Shown here one piece after another: positions 9,897-21,900 of a stretch of 64,000 bases of DNA; positions within the stretch are counted from its first letter, which is position 1, and the number at the start of each line of letters is the position of its first letter. This stretch comes from Henricia sp. BOLD:AAB3569. Taxonomy: Eukaryota > Echinodermata > Asteroidea > Spinulosida > Echinasteridae. The notes beneath the pieces are model-generated. The model searched no databases, was not told where the DNA came from, and saw only the letters and a program-made list of their open reading frames with translations. The position numbers and the translations under genes are program-made. Location: the NCBI GenBank assembly GCA_037783545.1, contig JBBELK010000482.1:1-64000 (forward strand), in the 5' to 3' direction.

Positions 9897-12604
9897 ATGG
9901 CACACTGCAGGGTTTCTTTGGCCCATTTCAGACATATTTTGGGGAGCAGTTTGTGTCATTTTAGGGGTAAAACACCGTCACAAACTTTAAGATGTTCGAC
10001 TCGGTCGTTCTGTGAGCAACAGTTCGATGAGCACACCTACTTACGGGGTTCCCATAGCAACGCATCTTTTTACTCAGATGCACACGGTAAGAAAATCAAT
10101 TTTTTTGTAATGTCTAAAAGAGCTTAAATTGTTATTTGTTTGAATCATAATTTGTAAAATGTTTAAAGCATAGACTCTATAGAGTAAATAAATAGGCAAA
10201 TAAATTTTTTAAATGAGGGTTGAAAAAGAAGAAAAATTTCTATTTTTTGTTGCAAACTGGTTGAAGTTTGATTGTCAAGTTGGGCCTAGGCAACTCGACC
10301 TGAATAATTTGTATATGTAGTTTGGATCTCTGTTATAAATTATCGTACTGCATCGAACATTTCTTACTTAACTAAAAATAAAAATACATCTTACATCAGT
10401 TTGATGTGTTTTTAATATTCGTCAGGATCAAATGAAGATTTCAGTCAGTCACCTCCGACTCAGGAATTATACGATGGTCACATCCCGACTACGGTACTGC
10501 AAAAGGGTCTTCTAGCTGCTGGGTCAGCTTTCATGTCACTTTATGATCCCTATCGAGATGGTAATATTAATAAAATTAATGGCTAATTTATGTTTCTTAC
10601 TTCTTTGGGAATTAATGTGTCAATTTCTTATTTCCATACGTTTTCAATTTTTTTTTAAATTCCAATTAGACCTACTTTTGATTCAAATAAAATCATGCAA
10701 ACTTCTTGACGTTTTTAAGATATGGTCGCAGTTTTGGGAGAAGTAACTGGACATTCTGCTCTGAGGACTTTACATCAAAAGATGCAAGATGACCCTGAAG
10801 GAAGACAGATACTCGAGTGAGTTGATCACTTGGAATTTATGAAATAGGCTTGTATAAAAGGCCATCACAAGGCCCTGCGAGTCCTCACAACTTCATGGGT
10901 CTCAGTGCTGTAATCAAGGCTTATTTCACAAGGCCATCACAAGGCCCTGCAAGTCCTCACAACTTCATGGGTCTCAGTGCTGCAGTCAAGGCTTCCACTA
11001 GGCCATCACAAGGCCCTGCAAGTCCTCACAACTCCATGGGTCTCAGTGCTGTAGTCAAGGCTTTCACTAGCTGGGCCACAACAAGGCCCTGCAAGTCCTC
11101 ACAGCTCCATGGGTCTCAGTGCTGTAGTCAAGGCTTTCACTAGGCCATCACAAGGCCCTGCAAGTTCCCTCAACTCCATGGGTCTCAGTGCTGTAGTCAA
11201 GGCTTTCACAAGGCCATCACAAGGCCCTGCAAGTCCTCACAACTCTATGGGTCTCAGTGCTGTAGTCAAGGCTTTCACTAGGCCATCACAAGGCCCTGCA
11301 AGTCCTCACAACTCCATGGGTCTCAGTGCTGTAGTCAAGGCTTTCACTAGGCCATCACAAGGCCCTGCAAGTCTTCACAACTCCATGTGTCTCAGTGCTG
11401 TAATCAAGGCTTTCACTGGGCCATCACAAGGCCCTGCAAGTCCTCACAACTCCATGGGTCTTACTGCAGTAGTCAAGGCTTTCTCAAGGCCAGCTGGTAG
11501 ACCATCTGCCTAGTTGGTCAGAGGTTTCGGGTTCGCAAATCCAGATGAGGACATACGGTTTAGGTTACACATAGCAGAGTTGTCAAATTTGCAATTGAAC
11601 TTTTATTTTCATTTTCCAGGGAACGGCCACGGATAAACACACAAAGCGTAAACATGGACTGGTTGGCTAGTCTACCCCAGGGCACGCTTGGACGAGAATA
11701 CGTAGACTTTATGAAAAAAAATGTGAGTTTATATAACCTGGGAAATACGACTGCGGCCAAACAGTGGCCGAAATTACTCGGTGAAAAAACAATTCTAAAA
11801 TTCCTTGTGCTTGTGGTAGTAAAATAGGATGGTCGAGTTTACATTTACAAGACAAGAGAGGGCACTATATAAGTGTATCAGGACATGTTCTGTCTTCAGA
11901 AAAACTTGCATCTAACGTTAATAGGACTTTGTAGATTATCTTGTTATAACAGAAACCTTGTAATATTAGAAGTGACAATCAAGAAGGAATTTGGAATATT
12001 TGGACCTAAAATATTCCTGGTTATAAGCACGAGATTTGATTAACAAATTGTTTTCCCCCCATTTTTAGAAAATCACGTCGGACTCTCGCAGCCCCGTTCG
12101 CTTCGTGGACGACCCGGACCTTGCGTACGTGATGCAGCGATATCGCGAGATCCACGATTTGAATCACTCCCTACTTGGCATGCCCGCCACCATGTTGGGC
12201 GAGGTTACGGTCAAGTGGTTTGAGATGATCAACACGCAGCTTCCGATGACCGCCTTGGGGGCGCTGTTCGGACCACTACGCGTTAAAAGAAGGTATGTTG
12301 TGTTTAGCAGTTGCAAAAAAAATATAAATGTTTTGCAAAGGGCTCTATTTAGAAAATCAAAAAAGTCGGAAGACTGCAATGTTTCAGTATTAAACTTTTA
12401 AACAGATTTTCCTGTTTTTCCCAATTTTCTTTGCCACTTTTTAGGCACATTGGCGAACTAGCAAGCGTCCATATTCCTTGGGTCCTGAAAACAGCACCCT
12501 GGGCCAAGCTACTGTTGAACGTGTACTTTGAGAAGCGCTGGGAACAACCAGTGACAGAGGTCCGCAGTGAAATTGGTATCCAACTGCTCCATACAGAGAG
12601 GTGA
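9897..12604 (+). CDS. COQ4: Ubiquinone biosynthesis protein COQ4, mitochondrial
   Basis: Six exons: 9897-10086, 10426-10560, 10720-10816, 11620-11722, 12069-12292 and 12445-12604 (TGA). They give 302 aa with consistent phases. The ATG sits in a good context (GACCATGG). The first about 45 residues are rich in Arg, Ser and His with almost no acidic residues, as in a mitochondrial presequence. The family signature HDxxH...GE is intact (H204, D205, H208, E220), which is the metal-binding motif of COQ4. [24 protein letters not shown] and FGPLR are also typical. COQ4 acts on the matrix side of the inner membrane in the coenzyme Q complex; recent work assigns human COQ4 a role in C1 decarboxylation/hydroxylation of the quinone precursor. 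It is about 37 residues longer than human COQ4 (265 aa), mostly at the N-terminus. The gene is complete and shows no disruption. Confidence 0.97.
10859..11491 (+). repeat. 69-bp minisatellite in COQ4 intron 3, about 9 units
   Basis: Units begin AGGCCATCACAAGGCCCTGC and repeat every 69 bp (near 10859, 10932, 11001, 11071, 11143, 11213, 11281, 11350, 11418). Unit 4 is the most diverged. Because 69 is a multiple of three and no unit has a stop in one frame, the array reads as an open frame of a repeated 23-residue peptide. It lies inside an intron with good splice sites on both sides, so coding is unlikely. Confidence 0.92.
11492..11560 (+). repeat. tRNA-like SINE fragment after the minisatellite
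   Basis: Contains CAGCTGGTAGACCATCTGCC and a degraded B box in TCGGGTTCGCAAATCC. It belongs to the same tRNA-like family as the arrays at 41849-42161 and 62957-63255. Confidence 0.55.
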
Positions 12605-12636
12605 TACGGCGCCCTCACTTGACGATCGATATCACT

Positions 12637-12810
12637 GTGCCTAATAGCTCGGCTGGTAGAGCATCTGCCTGGTGTGTCAGAGGTCTTGGGGAAAACCTGA
12701 GGTAGTCTACCACTGTGCCTCATAGCTCAGTATCTGTCCGATGTGTCGGAGGTCTTGGGGGGAAAAGCAGACTGAGTATACCAGTGTGCCTCAGAGTAGA
12801 GCCTGGGTTC
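12637..12810 (+). repeat. tRNA-like tandem units, decayed (2-3 copies)
   Basis: The first unit (12637-12714) has TAGCTCGGCTGGTAGAGCAT, then GTCAGAGGTCTTGGGGAAAA in place of a B box, and a GTCTACCACTG end. The second (12715-12785) has lost part of the A-box arm. The third is a remnant. Unit length is about 78 bp. Confidence 0.75.
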
Positions 12811-13412
12811 ACATCAGGCAACAATTTAGGCAACATACAGTGAATACATTCTTGCCAATAACTGTAATAATGCAGTGCTTAAGACTCTATAAATTCCACC
12901 CAACTTTGGTTTTGTGGATATTTTGACTATTACAAACCATGATAAGAAAACTGAATGAAATTCTTTTCTGGTATGCACAACATATTCCGGCACAATTACA
13001 AAAAAATTACCTCAGTTACTTGGTGTGACTGAAATTATGCAAATGTCTATTTTTTTGGTTTTCTTTTTTTTATTTCACATTAAATAAATTTGACAAATAA
13101 TTCCAGCAATGCACACAGTTAATTTATAAATACAGCAGTTCTGTGCAAGAAGTGTATAGAAATTCATTTCCAGAGGCTATATAGCCTGCCAAAATACATG
13201 GGTTATAGGTAAACATGATTTTGGCGACGTGTTAAATTAAAGAAATACATGTAGTACTATATTTTCTTCAATAAATTAAAAACCAATTATGCATGACTGC
13301 GAGGTCTTTTAGACTCGCAATTAAAGTGCTTTGTTAGATTTTGTAGGCTTGGATGTTTTCTGACTACTTTTCCAAAGCTAGCTGAGCCTGATAAATATTT
13401 TTTTATTTATAG

Positions 13413-13772
13413 GGCGGTTTCATGCTGTCGATCACGGGTCACTAAACCCTTCCATGTTTGTCCTCCAGATCGGGGACTCCGGGGAGAGAACAATAGAGCT
13501 GCTAGCAGAAAAGCATGAGGCTCTATAGACCATCTTTGTCTTGTTCCCCATGCACTGCATAGTATGTGTGCGTGTCTGCGCGATAGCGCATGCAGTCTTC
13601 TGTTGTTGATTTGAGAGAATCAAAATATTTTATTTCGGCAAGCCTCGCTTTGGTTATGTTCATTTTAATAGGGGAAAAGGGAAGATGGCCGCACAGTGAT
13701 AAAGGTCTATTCCCGATCTGGAGGACAAACACAGGAGATGTTTAGTGACCTGTGACAGTGTGAAACCGCTCC
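13413..13772. repeat. Inverted-repeat MITE hosting a second MITE
   Basis: Outer arms: GGCGGTTTCATGCTGTC and CGGGTCACTAAAC on the left face GTTTAGTGACCTGTGACAG and GTGAAACCGC on the right. Near the core, TTTGTCCTCCAGATCGGG pairs with CCCGATCTGGAGGACAAA. A distinct element occupies 13526-13709. Confidence 0.8.
13526..13709. repeat. TAGACC-ended MITE nested in the previous one
   Basis: Its right end (GATGGCCGCACAGTGATAAA, then GGTCTA) and internal text (AATAGGGGAAAAGGGAAGATGG) match the element at 28355-28683 in the opposite orientation. The left end is shortened. Confidence 0.7.
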
Positions 13773-15978
13773 ATACCTGTAGTATTAAATCACTATTTTC
13801 CCATTTTTTGTGCAGAATCATGCACACTTTACCGGAAAAATACAAATTCTACATGCATTTTCACAACAAAAATCAAAATAAAAAATATGGCACGTTTGTT
13901 TATACCATAATAAAACCATTAAATATCGTAAAAATGAAAGGCATAAGATAAACCAGAATAATTTGTAAATTTCTCACGGCATTATACGTTCAAAACAAAA
14001 GATCAATTCACTCCAAAATGGCAGTGTTTCTACACTACGCTGCATCTGTTATTTATCTATCCGTCATCAAAACTATATTATCAGTACCTCATTATTTCGT
14101 AAACCAGCTGAGCCCCAAAACAGTTGCAAACAGCCACAGGCAAGATTAGTTTCAGTTACAGATCGCTGAATTTCCATCCAGCGTAAGAGACATTTTTGTG
14201 GCAGCGCTTTCAACCCGCCTCAACTTGTCAACAGATTCCCTGGAAAATAACTGATATTACTTCAGTTTTTTTTTTAGACACAGATAAAAACCCTCCTGGA
14301 TTGTCAATTAACAACCTGAGAGATTTCTAGATGTGTCTAAGGTCGGCAACTTCTCAAAAATCTGTGAAAAGTGGCAGTTTTGTTGTCGCACCGCCAAAGT
14401 ATGCACGAAAATCTTACCTCTCGTCAAACTTTTTCTGATTCTGTTGATCTCAGATAAGAAATATATTGAGAAAAACAGTTCATATAAATGATTAAATACA
14501 TCAATAACTTATGGAATTTCTGTAAACACAATACTTGTACGTTATGGTGATGTGCAAACAGTGCAGTTTGTGTGGATGTTTGGTGCCCTGTGTCATATGC
14601 TGTTACGTTCTGTACTGTGAGAGGCAGTCTGGTCCACAATTTCCAAGCACCCAACGTTGAATATATACAGTGAAACCTGCTATTAAGGCCACCTTTATAA
14701 GGAGGCCACCTGGCTAAAATGGCCAAATCTGTTCGATCCCAAATCAGTTTGGAGTTAGAACCTTGATATTGGGGCCAGTGCACTAGGATTTGTTGTGCAC
14801 AATCCTATTGCAATTGAACCTGGATAATCTGGCCACACTCAGTAAATTGCCTCAATTAACCAAGTTACTGTGGGAAATTTTATGAGCTTAAAAAAGTAAT
14901 ATGCAACGTGATATGTGGCAGCGGGTATCTCCTCTACCATTGTTCCCTCATTGTGTCTCAAACATCCAAGGAATTCCTTTCAGTTTTTAGGGGGTGTTGG
15001 TGCGTTAACAAAAGGGAACAGTGTGTGGAGGTATATGGGCGTTAGGGGGAGTCCCTTTGCCACATATCGTGCTGGGTATATAAAAAGTTATTAAGAAACT
15101 TAACAAATAGTTAACTTTTAGCTGTTATTCATCTATAGACACTATATATTTTCACTGCAACTCAAACCATCAAATACAAAGAAATCTCTTTAAATCAAAC
15201 CCGCATAACTCAAATTCTATTAAGAGTAAAAATAATAATAAAGAAATGCATATTTTATTTTAAAGTGAATGAAATAGTATCCATTGGGTTAAAAGTGGAA
15301 CTTTGGTTAGTTATTAAGATTTCAGACATGTACGTGTGCGAATACATTTAGCAGTAACCGGGGCTGTTTGAGCGTTTCACTGGGTGTACTAGCAGTCTTT
15401 CAAGTTTTAAAATCTGTTTCTGAAAAAAAGAAATATATTTTCTAACATATTTATTTGCACTCTTCCTTGAATTTTCTCCAAGCAAAAACAAAAGCGTCAA
15501 AATTGTGTAGTACACTTTGGTACCTAGTTACAGAGATGCCAACCTTGCAATTTGAGAAAGAGTAATTTGCCACGGGGCACCCGCTTTGGACACAAATTTA
15601 TGAAATACACCCAAGCCCTATTTAAACCCCACATTTGAAGCTTTGTATTCTAGAATTATGTCACAATACTAATCGTCATTGGCTGAAACAATTGTACAAA
15701 CGACGCCTAAATCGGAAATGTTGGCATATCTGTAGTTTAATACACGTCATAATTACACATATTTGTACAAATGGTGAAGGCATAATTTTTTTTAGCTTCT
15801 TAGTGACGTCACAAATTTCACTCCACATAATTTGCATGCTCACTTCAAACGCGGCACATATGATCAGACCCTAAAAAAAAAATATCAATCTCAAATTTCA
15901 GAAATTGATTTTCAACACTGTTACCATGATATCATAAGAATTGCAGTGTTTACGTTTTTGATTTTCGTAGTAACTGCA

Positions 15979-18900
15979 TCAGTACTGAGCGGCATATATA
16001 AAGCGGAATGTTCCCAACTGTTCCTCTAAGAGATTTGCGACGTGTACTCCGGGAGTGACGCTTCCAACGCAAATGCTGCAAAAAATGTAGAAAAATTGGT
16101 TTTTATCAAAAGGTGATGACAGATATTTTCTTGTAAACACTTCTTCCCAAAACACCACCTGTAGGTGGCGACAATACGAAGTTTAACGCATAACATTGGG
16201 GAGTTTTAGATGGAGGCTGTGCGCAGGCGTCAAGTCGTCTGGCTCGTCTAGTGCCAAAATCGAGAATGGCAAAACCAGAGTCGCCGTGATCTTGGATGAG
16301 AGAGACGTCTTGACGCATGCCAAAGCCTCAATAATGACGTGACAATCTAAAAACTCCCTTATAGTGTTTTGGCACAAATACGTCTCGGAACAGTTACATT
16401 CAAGTGACAGGGCGCTAGCTGTTTTATTCTGCAGAAACATTTTAGAGGGTTCATCTAACATGACCGACGGGATTTTGCTGGCCCCTGTACAATTTTGTGT
16501 GTAATGGAGCAAGTTTGATTCACGATTATAGTTACGTTTGCATTTGGGAGTTAGTGAACTTGTATGTTGCCAGAACACATTTCATCTTTCACCGAATGAA
16601 AATATTCCTACCATTGCACGAAGTAGATCCTTGTCATCCTACTTTTTTTTTACAAACTATTCAGGCTTACCCTTCAAATTTATTTCATCGTCCGTCATAA
16701 AGTACAAAACCCGCCATGTCACTTGTGAGTTGTAGTAAAAAAGTTTTGTGTCAGGGGCCGATCGCGTTCACTGGTCACAGTCGCGTCATACATTCGACAC
16801 GCACATCACATAATGTACACGCGCAGTGGGCGCGGGCGCACCGTGCAATGGAAACAAACGTATGGAACAAAATTGCACGGTATAGTGACGTAGCATTAAA
16901 TGGATTAAATATTAAACGACACGTGACCTGATATCGTCCAATCAGATCACAAGGATCTACTTGGGCGTTATATAATTAACTCTAGTCGTGAATTTTTTAC
17001 CTTTTGTCTGTATTTGCTGCTATTGATGTAAGAGACCCAAAACCAGCTATATGCAGGACGGTAATGCACGCTGCAAATAGAAAATAAAACATTTGTATGA
17101 ACGTGGTTAATTCCATACATGTACATGTACCAGGTAAACAACACCATATACGTTCGCCAGTTGGTACTCCATGCACTGAGTTTATGGAGCAGGACATAAA
17201 AATCCCATTTTCAAAGAAAAACTGAACTTTTGTCATGTTTCCTCACCAAATTTAAACTTTCTGGGGCATTATCATGTCATATTAGAAAGAATTGATGGCG
17301 AACATGTATGGTATTTATACTTGAAGATGTCTTAGAACTCCGGTTCCAATCTTAGTCACAACAACAAACAGCAAGTTTGATTGAGGGACTATAGTCAACT
17401 AGAGTCCCCTGAACGACGGATAATTTCCTTTGTTCGAGGGACTCTAGTAGAACTATATATTGTCGTCAATCGAACTTGCTAAATGTTATCTCACTACAAA
17501 AGTCACAGATGTGGGTTTATGATTTTTCATCGGTTCTAAGATCTCTTCAGAATAATGACGAAGTGATCAAAGCATTTCACGTTCACGTTCGCATTTTACT
17601 TTCATCTATTTAAAACCTCCGTTTTACGTGCATCTAAACTTCCCTAATAACTTACTGCATGTATTCCGGTCCCAAATCCTAACAGTCGCGTCGTTAGAGC
17701 ACGTCGCGATGAGACGTTTAGAGTACACGTCTGGAATGAAGCAACATCCTCCTACAGTCTGCGTATGGCCCTGGTACTCCGAGACTAACGAGTGGGCTCG
17801 TAGGTCCCATAACTAAGGGTAGAAAAATGTGACAAATTAATTATTGAAACTAGATGAAAAATTCAAATGAAAGTCCACATACAATCACTGTTTCCGGCTC
17901 CAGGTAACTCTTTTTCCACTGCACTTGATGCTGTCAATGTACATGTGGAAAATCTTGTGGCATTATAAACTTTGAGCCAAGTTTTAACCCACTTTTCTTC
18001 AAGGGCACACAAGCCCGGGTCGAGCATTCCCACTGTAAAAGTCAACTTGGATCACAAACTATTTTTTTTTAAATTTGTATTTTTATTTATTTACTGACCG
18101 TAGTTTCACAGCCTTTTCCATTCACGCCATTACTGGACGTTAGGCAATAGTTGCTGTCTGGACTGACATCACAACACGTTTGAATATACTGCTTCTGGGG
18201 AAATACGTGGGCCTCGGTTAGCGTACGCGTGTCCCATATCCTGTATTTTTCAAAGGGAAAAAGTTTGTTTTACAAGGGGGAAAAATTTCATAGCACAATA
18301 GAAAATGTATTCTGAAATATACAGTTATATCAAAAGAATAAGTTTAAAGCAATAAGTTAAAATCAATTACCATACCTCATAAATATTCATCGGCCAGCCG
18401 TGGTATATCATTGGTCCATTCCAGCAACTCAACCTTGTGTTTTTTACTATTTCCCCATGTCTTCCACACAGGCACGCGATGCCCAAAAACCAGGAAGGTA
18501 CTATCACATACATCATGATCTTTATAAATAAATGTACCATGTATTTTACATGCGTACCCGTGGAGATCATCAGTGGTGAGCACAGTTGTGCGAGTCTATT
18601 ACAGCATAAATCAAAATGACGTCCAGTAGCGCTCGCTTTGCAATATTAAAACTGAGTTAGAACCTGATGAAATGTTAAAGACCCATGAAATACCGCGGCT
18701 GCCTGATAGAATATTTACAAGGTATAAATAGTAAAACAAATACAACATGGTTTAAAGGGCATTTTGAATTGTGTTTCAGGCAAAGTTGTAACGAGTCTCC
18801 CTCTGCTCGAGACCCAAGCAATGAAATCAAACTGCCCTCGAGTCCCAAGTCAAGTCAAGTCAAACTGCCCTCTAGTCCCAAGTCAAGTCAAGTCAAACTG

Positions 18901-21900
18901 CCCTCTAGTCCCAAGTCAAGTCAAGTCAAACTGCCCTCTAGTCCCAAGTGAAGTCAAACTGCCCTCTAGACCCAAGCAATGAAATCAAACTGCCCTCTAG
19001 TCCCAAGTCAAGTCAAGTCAAACTGCCCTCTAGTCCCAAGTGAAGTCAAACTGCCCTCTAGACCCAAGCAATGAAATCAAACTGCCCTCGAGTCCCAAGT
19101 CAAGTCAAATCAAACTGCCCTCTAGTCCCAAGTAAAGTCAAATCAAACTGCCCTCTAGTCCCAAGTCAAGTCAAACTGCCCTCGAGACCCAAGTCTAGTC
19201 AAGTCAAACTGCCCTCGAGTCCCAAGTCAAGTCAAACTGCCCTCGAGTCTCAAGTCAAACTGCCCTCGAGTCCCAAGTCAAGTCAAACTGCCCTCGAGTC
19301 CCAAGTCAAGTCAAGTCAAACTGCCCTCGAGTCCCAAGTCAAGTCAAGTCAAACTGCCCTCGAGACCCAAGTCTAGTCAAGTCAAACTGCCCTCGAGTCC
19401 CAAGTCGAGTCAAACTGCCCTCGAGTCTCAAGTCAAACTGCCCTCGAGTCCCAAGTCAAACTGCCCTCGAGTCCCAAGTCAAGTCAAACTGCCCTCGAGT
19501 CCCAAGTCAAGTCAAGTCAAACTGCCCTCGAGTCCCAAGACAAATCAAACTGCCCTCGAGTCCCAAGTCGATTCAAACTGCCCTCTAGTCCCAAGTCAAG
19601 TGAAGTCAAACTGCCCTCTAGTCCCAAGTCAAGTCGAGTCAAACTGCCCTTTAGTCCCAAGTCAAGTCGAGTCAAACTGCCTTCGAGTCCCAAGTCAAGT
19701 CAAGTCAAGTCAAACTGTCTTCGAGTCCCAAGTCGAGTCAAGCTAATTGTAGTATTTGTTCAAGCTAATTTCAAAATGAGTCTAAACCCCGAGTTTTGCA
19801 TTCATGTAGGATATTTTTGTTGTTCTGGCCAACAATGCTCCGTGTTAAAAGAAAGCTTTAGTTCTGAAAAACAATTCTGTCCTCAAAATGGCAAAAAATA
19901 CATAAAAGTTCAATTTCTTTTTGGCAGACCCAAGTCAAAAAAGGTACAAGTCCGAGTCAAGTCAAGTCGTCATTTAAGGTTCGAGTCTCAAGTCAAGTCA
20001 GTGAAAATCGGGACTCGAGTCCGAGTCATTACAACCCCGATTTCAATGGTGATAAGGCACCATATCGCGGGGAATAGTGTAAAATTAATGGTTGCTCACA
20101 TCCATCGATTTGACTTTCCCCTCAATTAGGTGGCGGACAGATTTAATGGACTTTGTTCCAAAACAAATTTGCACTAGACGTCACGCGACGAATATCGCAT
20201 CGTTAACGTCATAATAACATTACCATACTGCTGTTCCATGCGTGCGGAAATGAATGGAAATCTTGTGCCTAATGCTATTCCATAATTAGCCGATGTATAA
20301 CAGAACGTGTTTGATGGAATTCATAATGTGCTCTCCTGAGCTACCAATTGCCAAGTCCCTTGGCACGTATGTTTGCACAACATCAAATTGATAGCGCCGC
20401 AATTGCGATGTATGCACGCAATAAATCAAAGTTGGTTTTCAATGACATGCACTGCCACGGCAAACATCTATACAGAAAATTGACGTAGAGATGTGAAATT
20501 TTATTTTATTTTTTTGGGCCAGAATATTTCAACAAAAATTACTTGCAATTATACTTCTCCAAACAAGAATTCTTTTTAAAAATATTGATTCTTTATCAGT
20601 ACAGAATTCTACTGAACATAGTGAACTTGATTTCCTCTAGGTCCAAGAGGACCTGTTTGAACAGTAATAAGAAATGTGACATTTTCTGTTTCTGAGAGAA
20701 TCCTGCAGTTTAGGGCTCTCAGAAAAACCAATTTTGTTGGGTTATCAACCTAATTAAACCTGCGTGGGATGAGCTGATTACTGCATCTGCGCCTCACCTA
20801 AGCAGCCCTAGAAGTGGAGGAGCTGAGGAAGGCACTTCATGCAGAGTGGCGCACCGTGCCTCAGTGGCTCTTACGGAGGCTGGTGCAGTCAGCCTTGCCA
20901 CAAGAAGTGGTCATACACATTACTGACCAATAAAATTAACAAAAATAAATAAATGATTGCTAAAAAAAAAACAGGGTTGAGTTCAAACCTTAAACATTTA
21001 TCCTCGCTGGTTTGTGCCACCATGTTCTCGCCTGGTACCCACTTCATGTGGGTAACCAGGTTCCTTGGTATACTACTCTGATTAATGCACTGGCCGGTGG
21101 TCAAGTCCCACTGCCGTATCGAGTTGTCACGGGACCCAGAAAATAGTTTACCGTTGCCTAGGAACGTAGAGGAAAAAGAAAACAATTGACATAAAATTTA
21201 TGCAAGTGGGGTAAATCTTAAGCAAGTTTGTAGTTATGGAACTGTTAGCAGAAAACCGCTGCTTAGCAAAGAAACCTTTTGCTTAAAGGCTTATTGTATC
21301 ATTTGCAATGACCCAATTTTGTTTTTCATGAGTTGACAAGAAAAACCTTACTCAAAGTGTCGATAGCAATGATAACAAACACCACATGAATTTATTTCCG
21401 TCCAAAATGGTATTTGTTGGAAATTGAGAACCAAAGGTGGGTTTCTAAAAAAGTCCTGTGATTCACTTGTACACAAAATCCATATACATTTTCAAGGTTT
21501 TCTGAAGCACTGATGCATCTATGTAGCTAACATTTACTCAGGCTAGTTTACCAACATTCTTCCTTAGATATGTTACACTCTTATTCAACGAATCTGCAAA
21601 AAGTTGTATCTTGCGAATGATACATATGCCTTTAAAGGAGCGTGCCAGATCACAATTTTTGAGTTTGACCCTCTTTTGAATTTTTATACCATATCAGATG
21701 TCATATTTTTCTGATTACCATTCCGAAATGTTCACGTCCTCAATCCTTTTATCCACCAGAGTTTAGTAAACTCGAACGTTTTGCTTCCCCATCCAAATTC
21801 GGGATTGCAAATTTCCCATTTTTCTTCCCATGGATAGTATTTTGGGGAGGTATTTTGTTACTTTAGAACAAAATCCATTTTAATTTTGAAAAAAATCTGG

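Larger units (their letters stand above)
12605..15978. other. Intergenic region between convergent COQ4 and WDR31
   Basis: No coding exon seen. It holds a decayed tRNA-like tandem array (12637-12810), a nested MITE pair (13413-13772 with 13526-13709) and AT-rich unique sequence. AATAAA motifs occur at 13083 and 13270, possibly usable by COQ4, but neither can be assigned. Confidence 0.6.

Noticed and set aside
10850..11513. Coding gene for a 23-residue repeat protein
   Set aside because: The frame is a by-product of a 69-bp minisatellite inside a well-bordered COQ4 intron.
18764..19376. Coding gene for Ser/Lys/Pro-rich repeat peptides
   Set aside because: Frames arise from the CAAGT/CTCGAG minisatellite in a WDR31 intron and shift between units because unit length steps by 5 bp.
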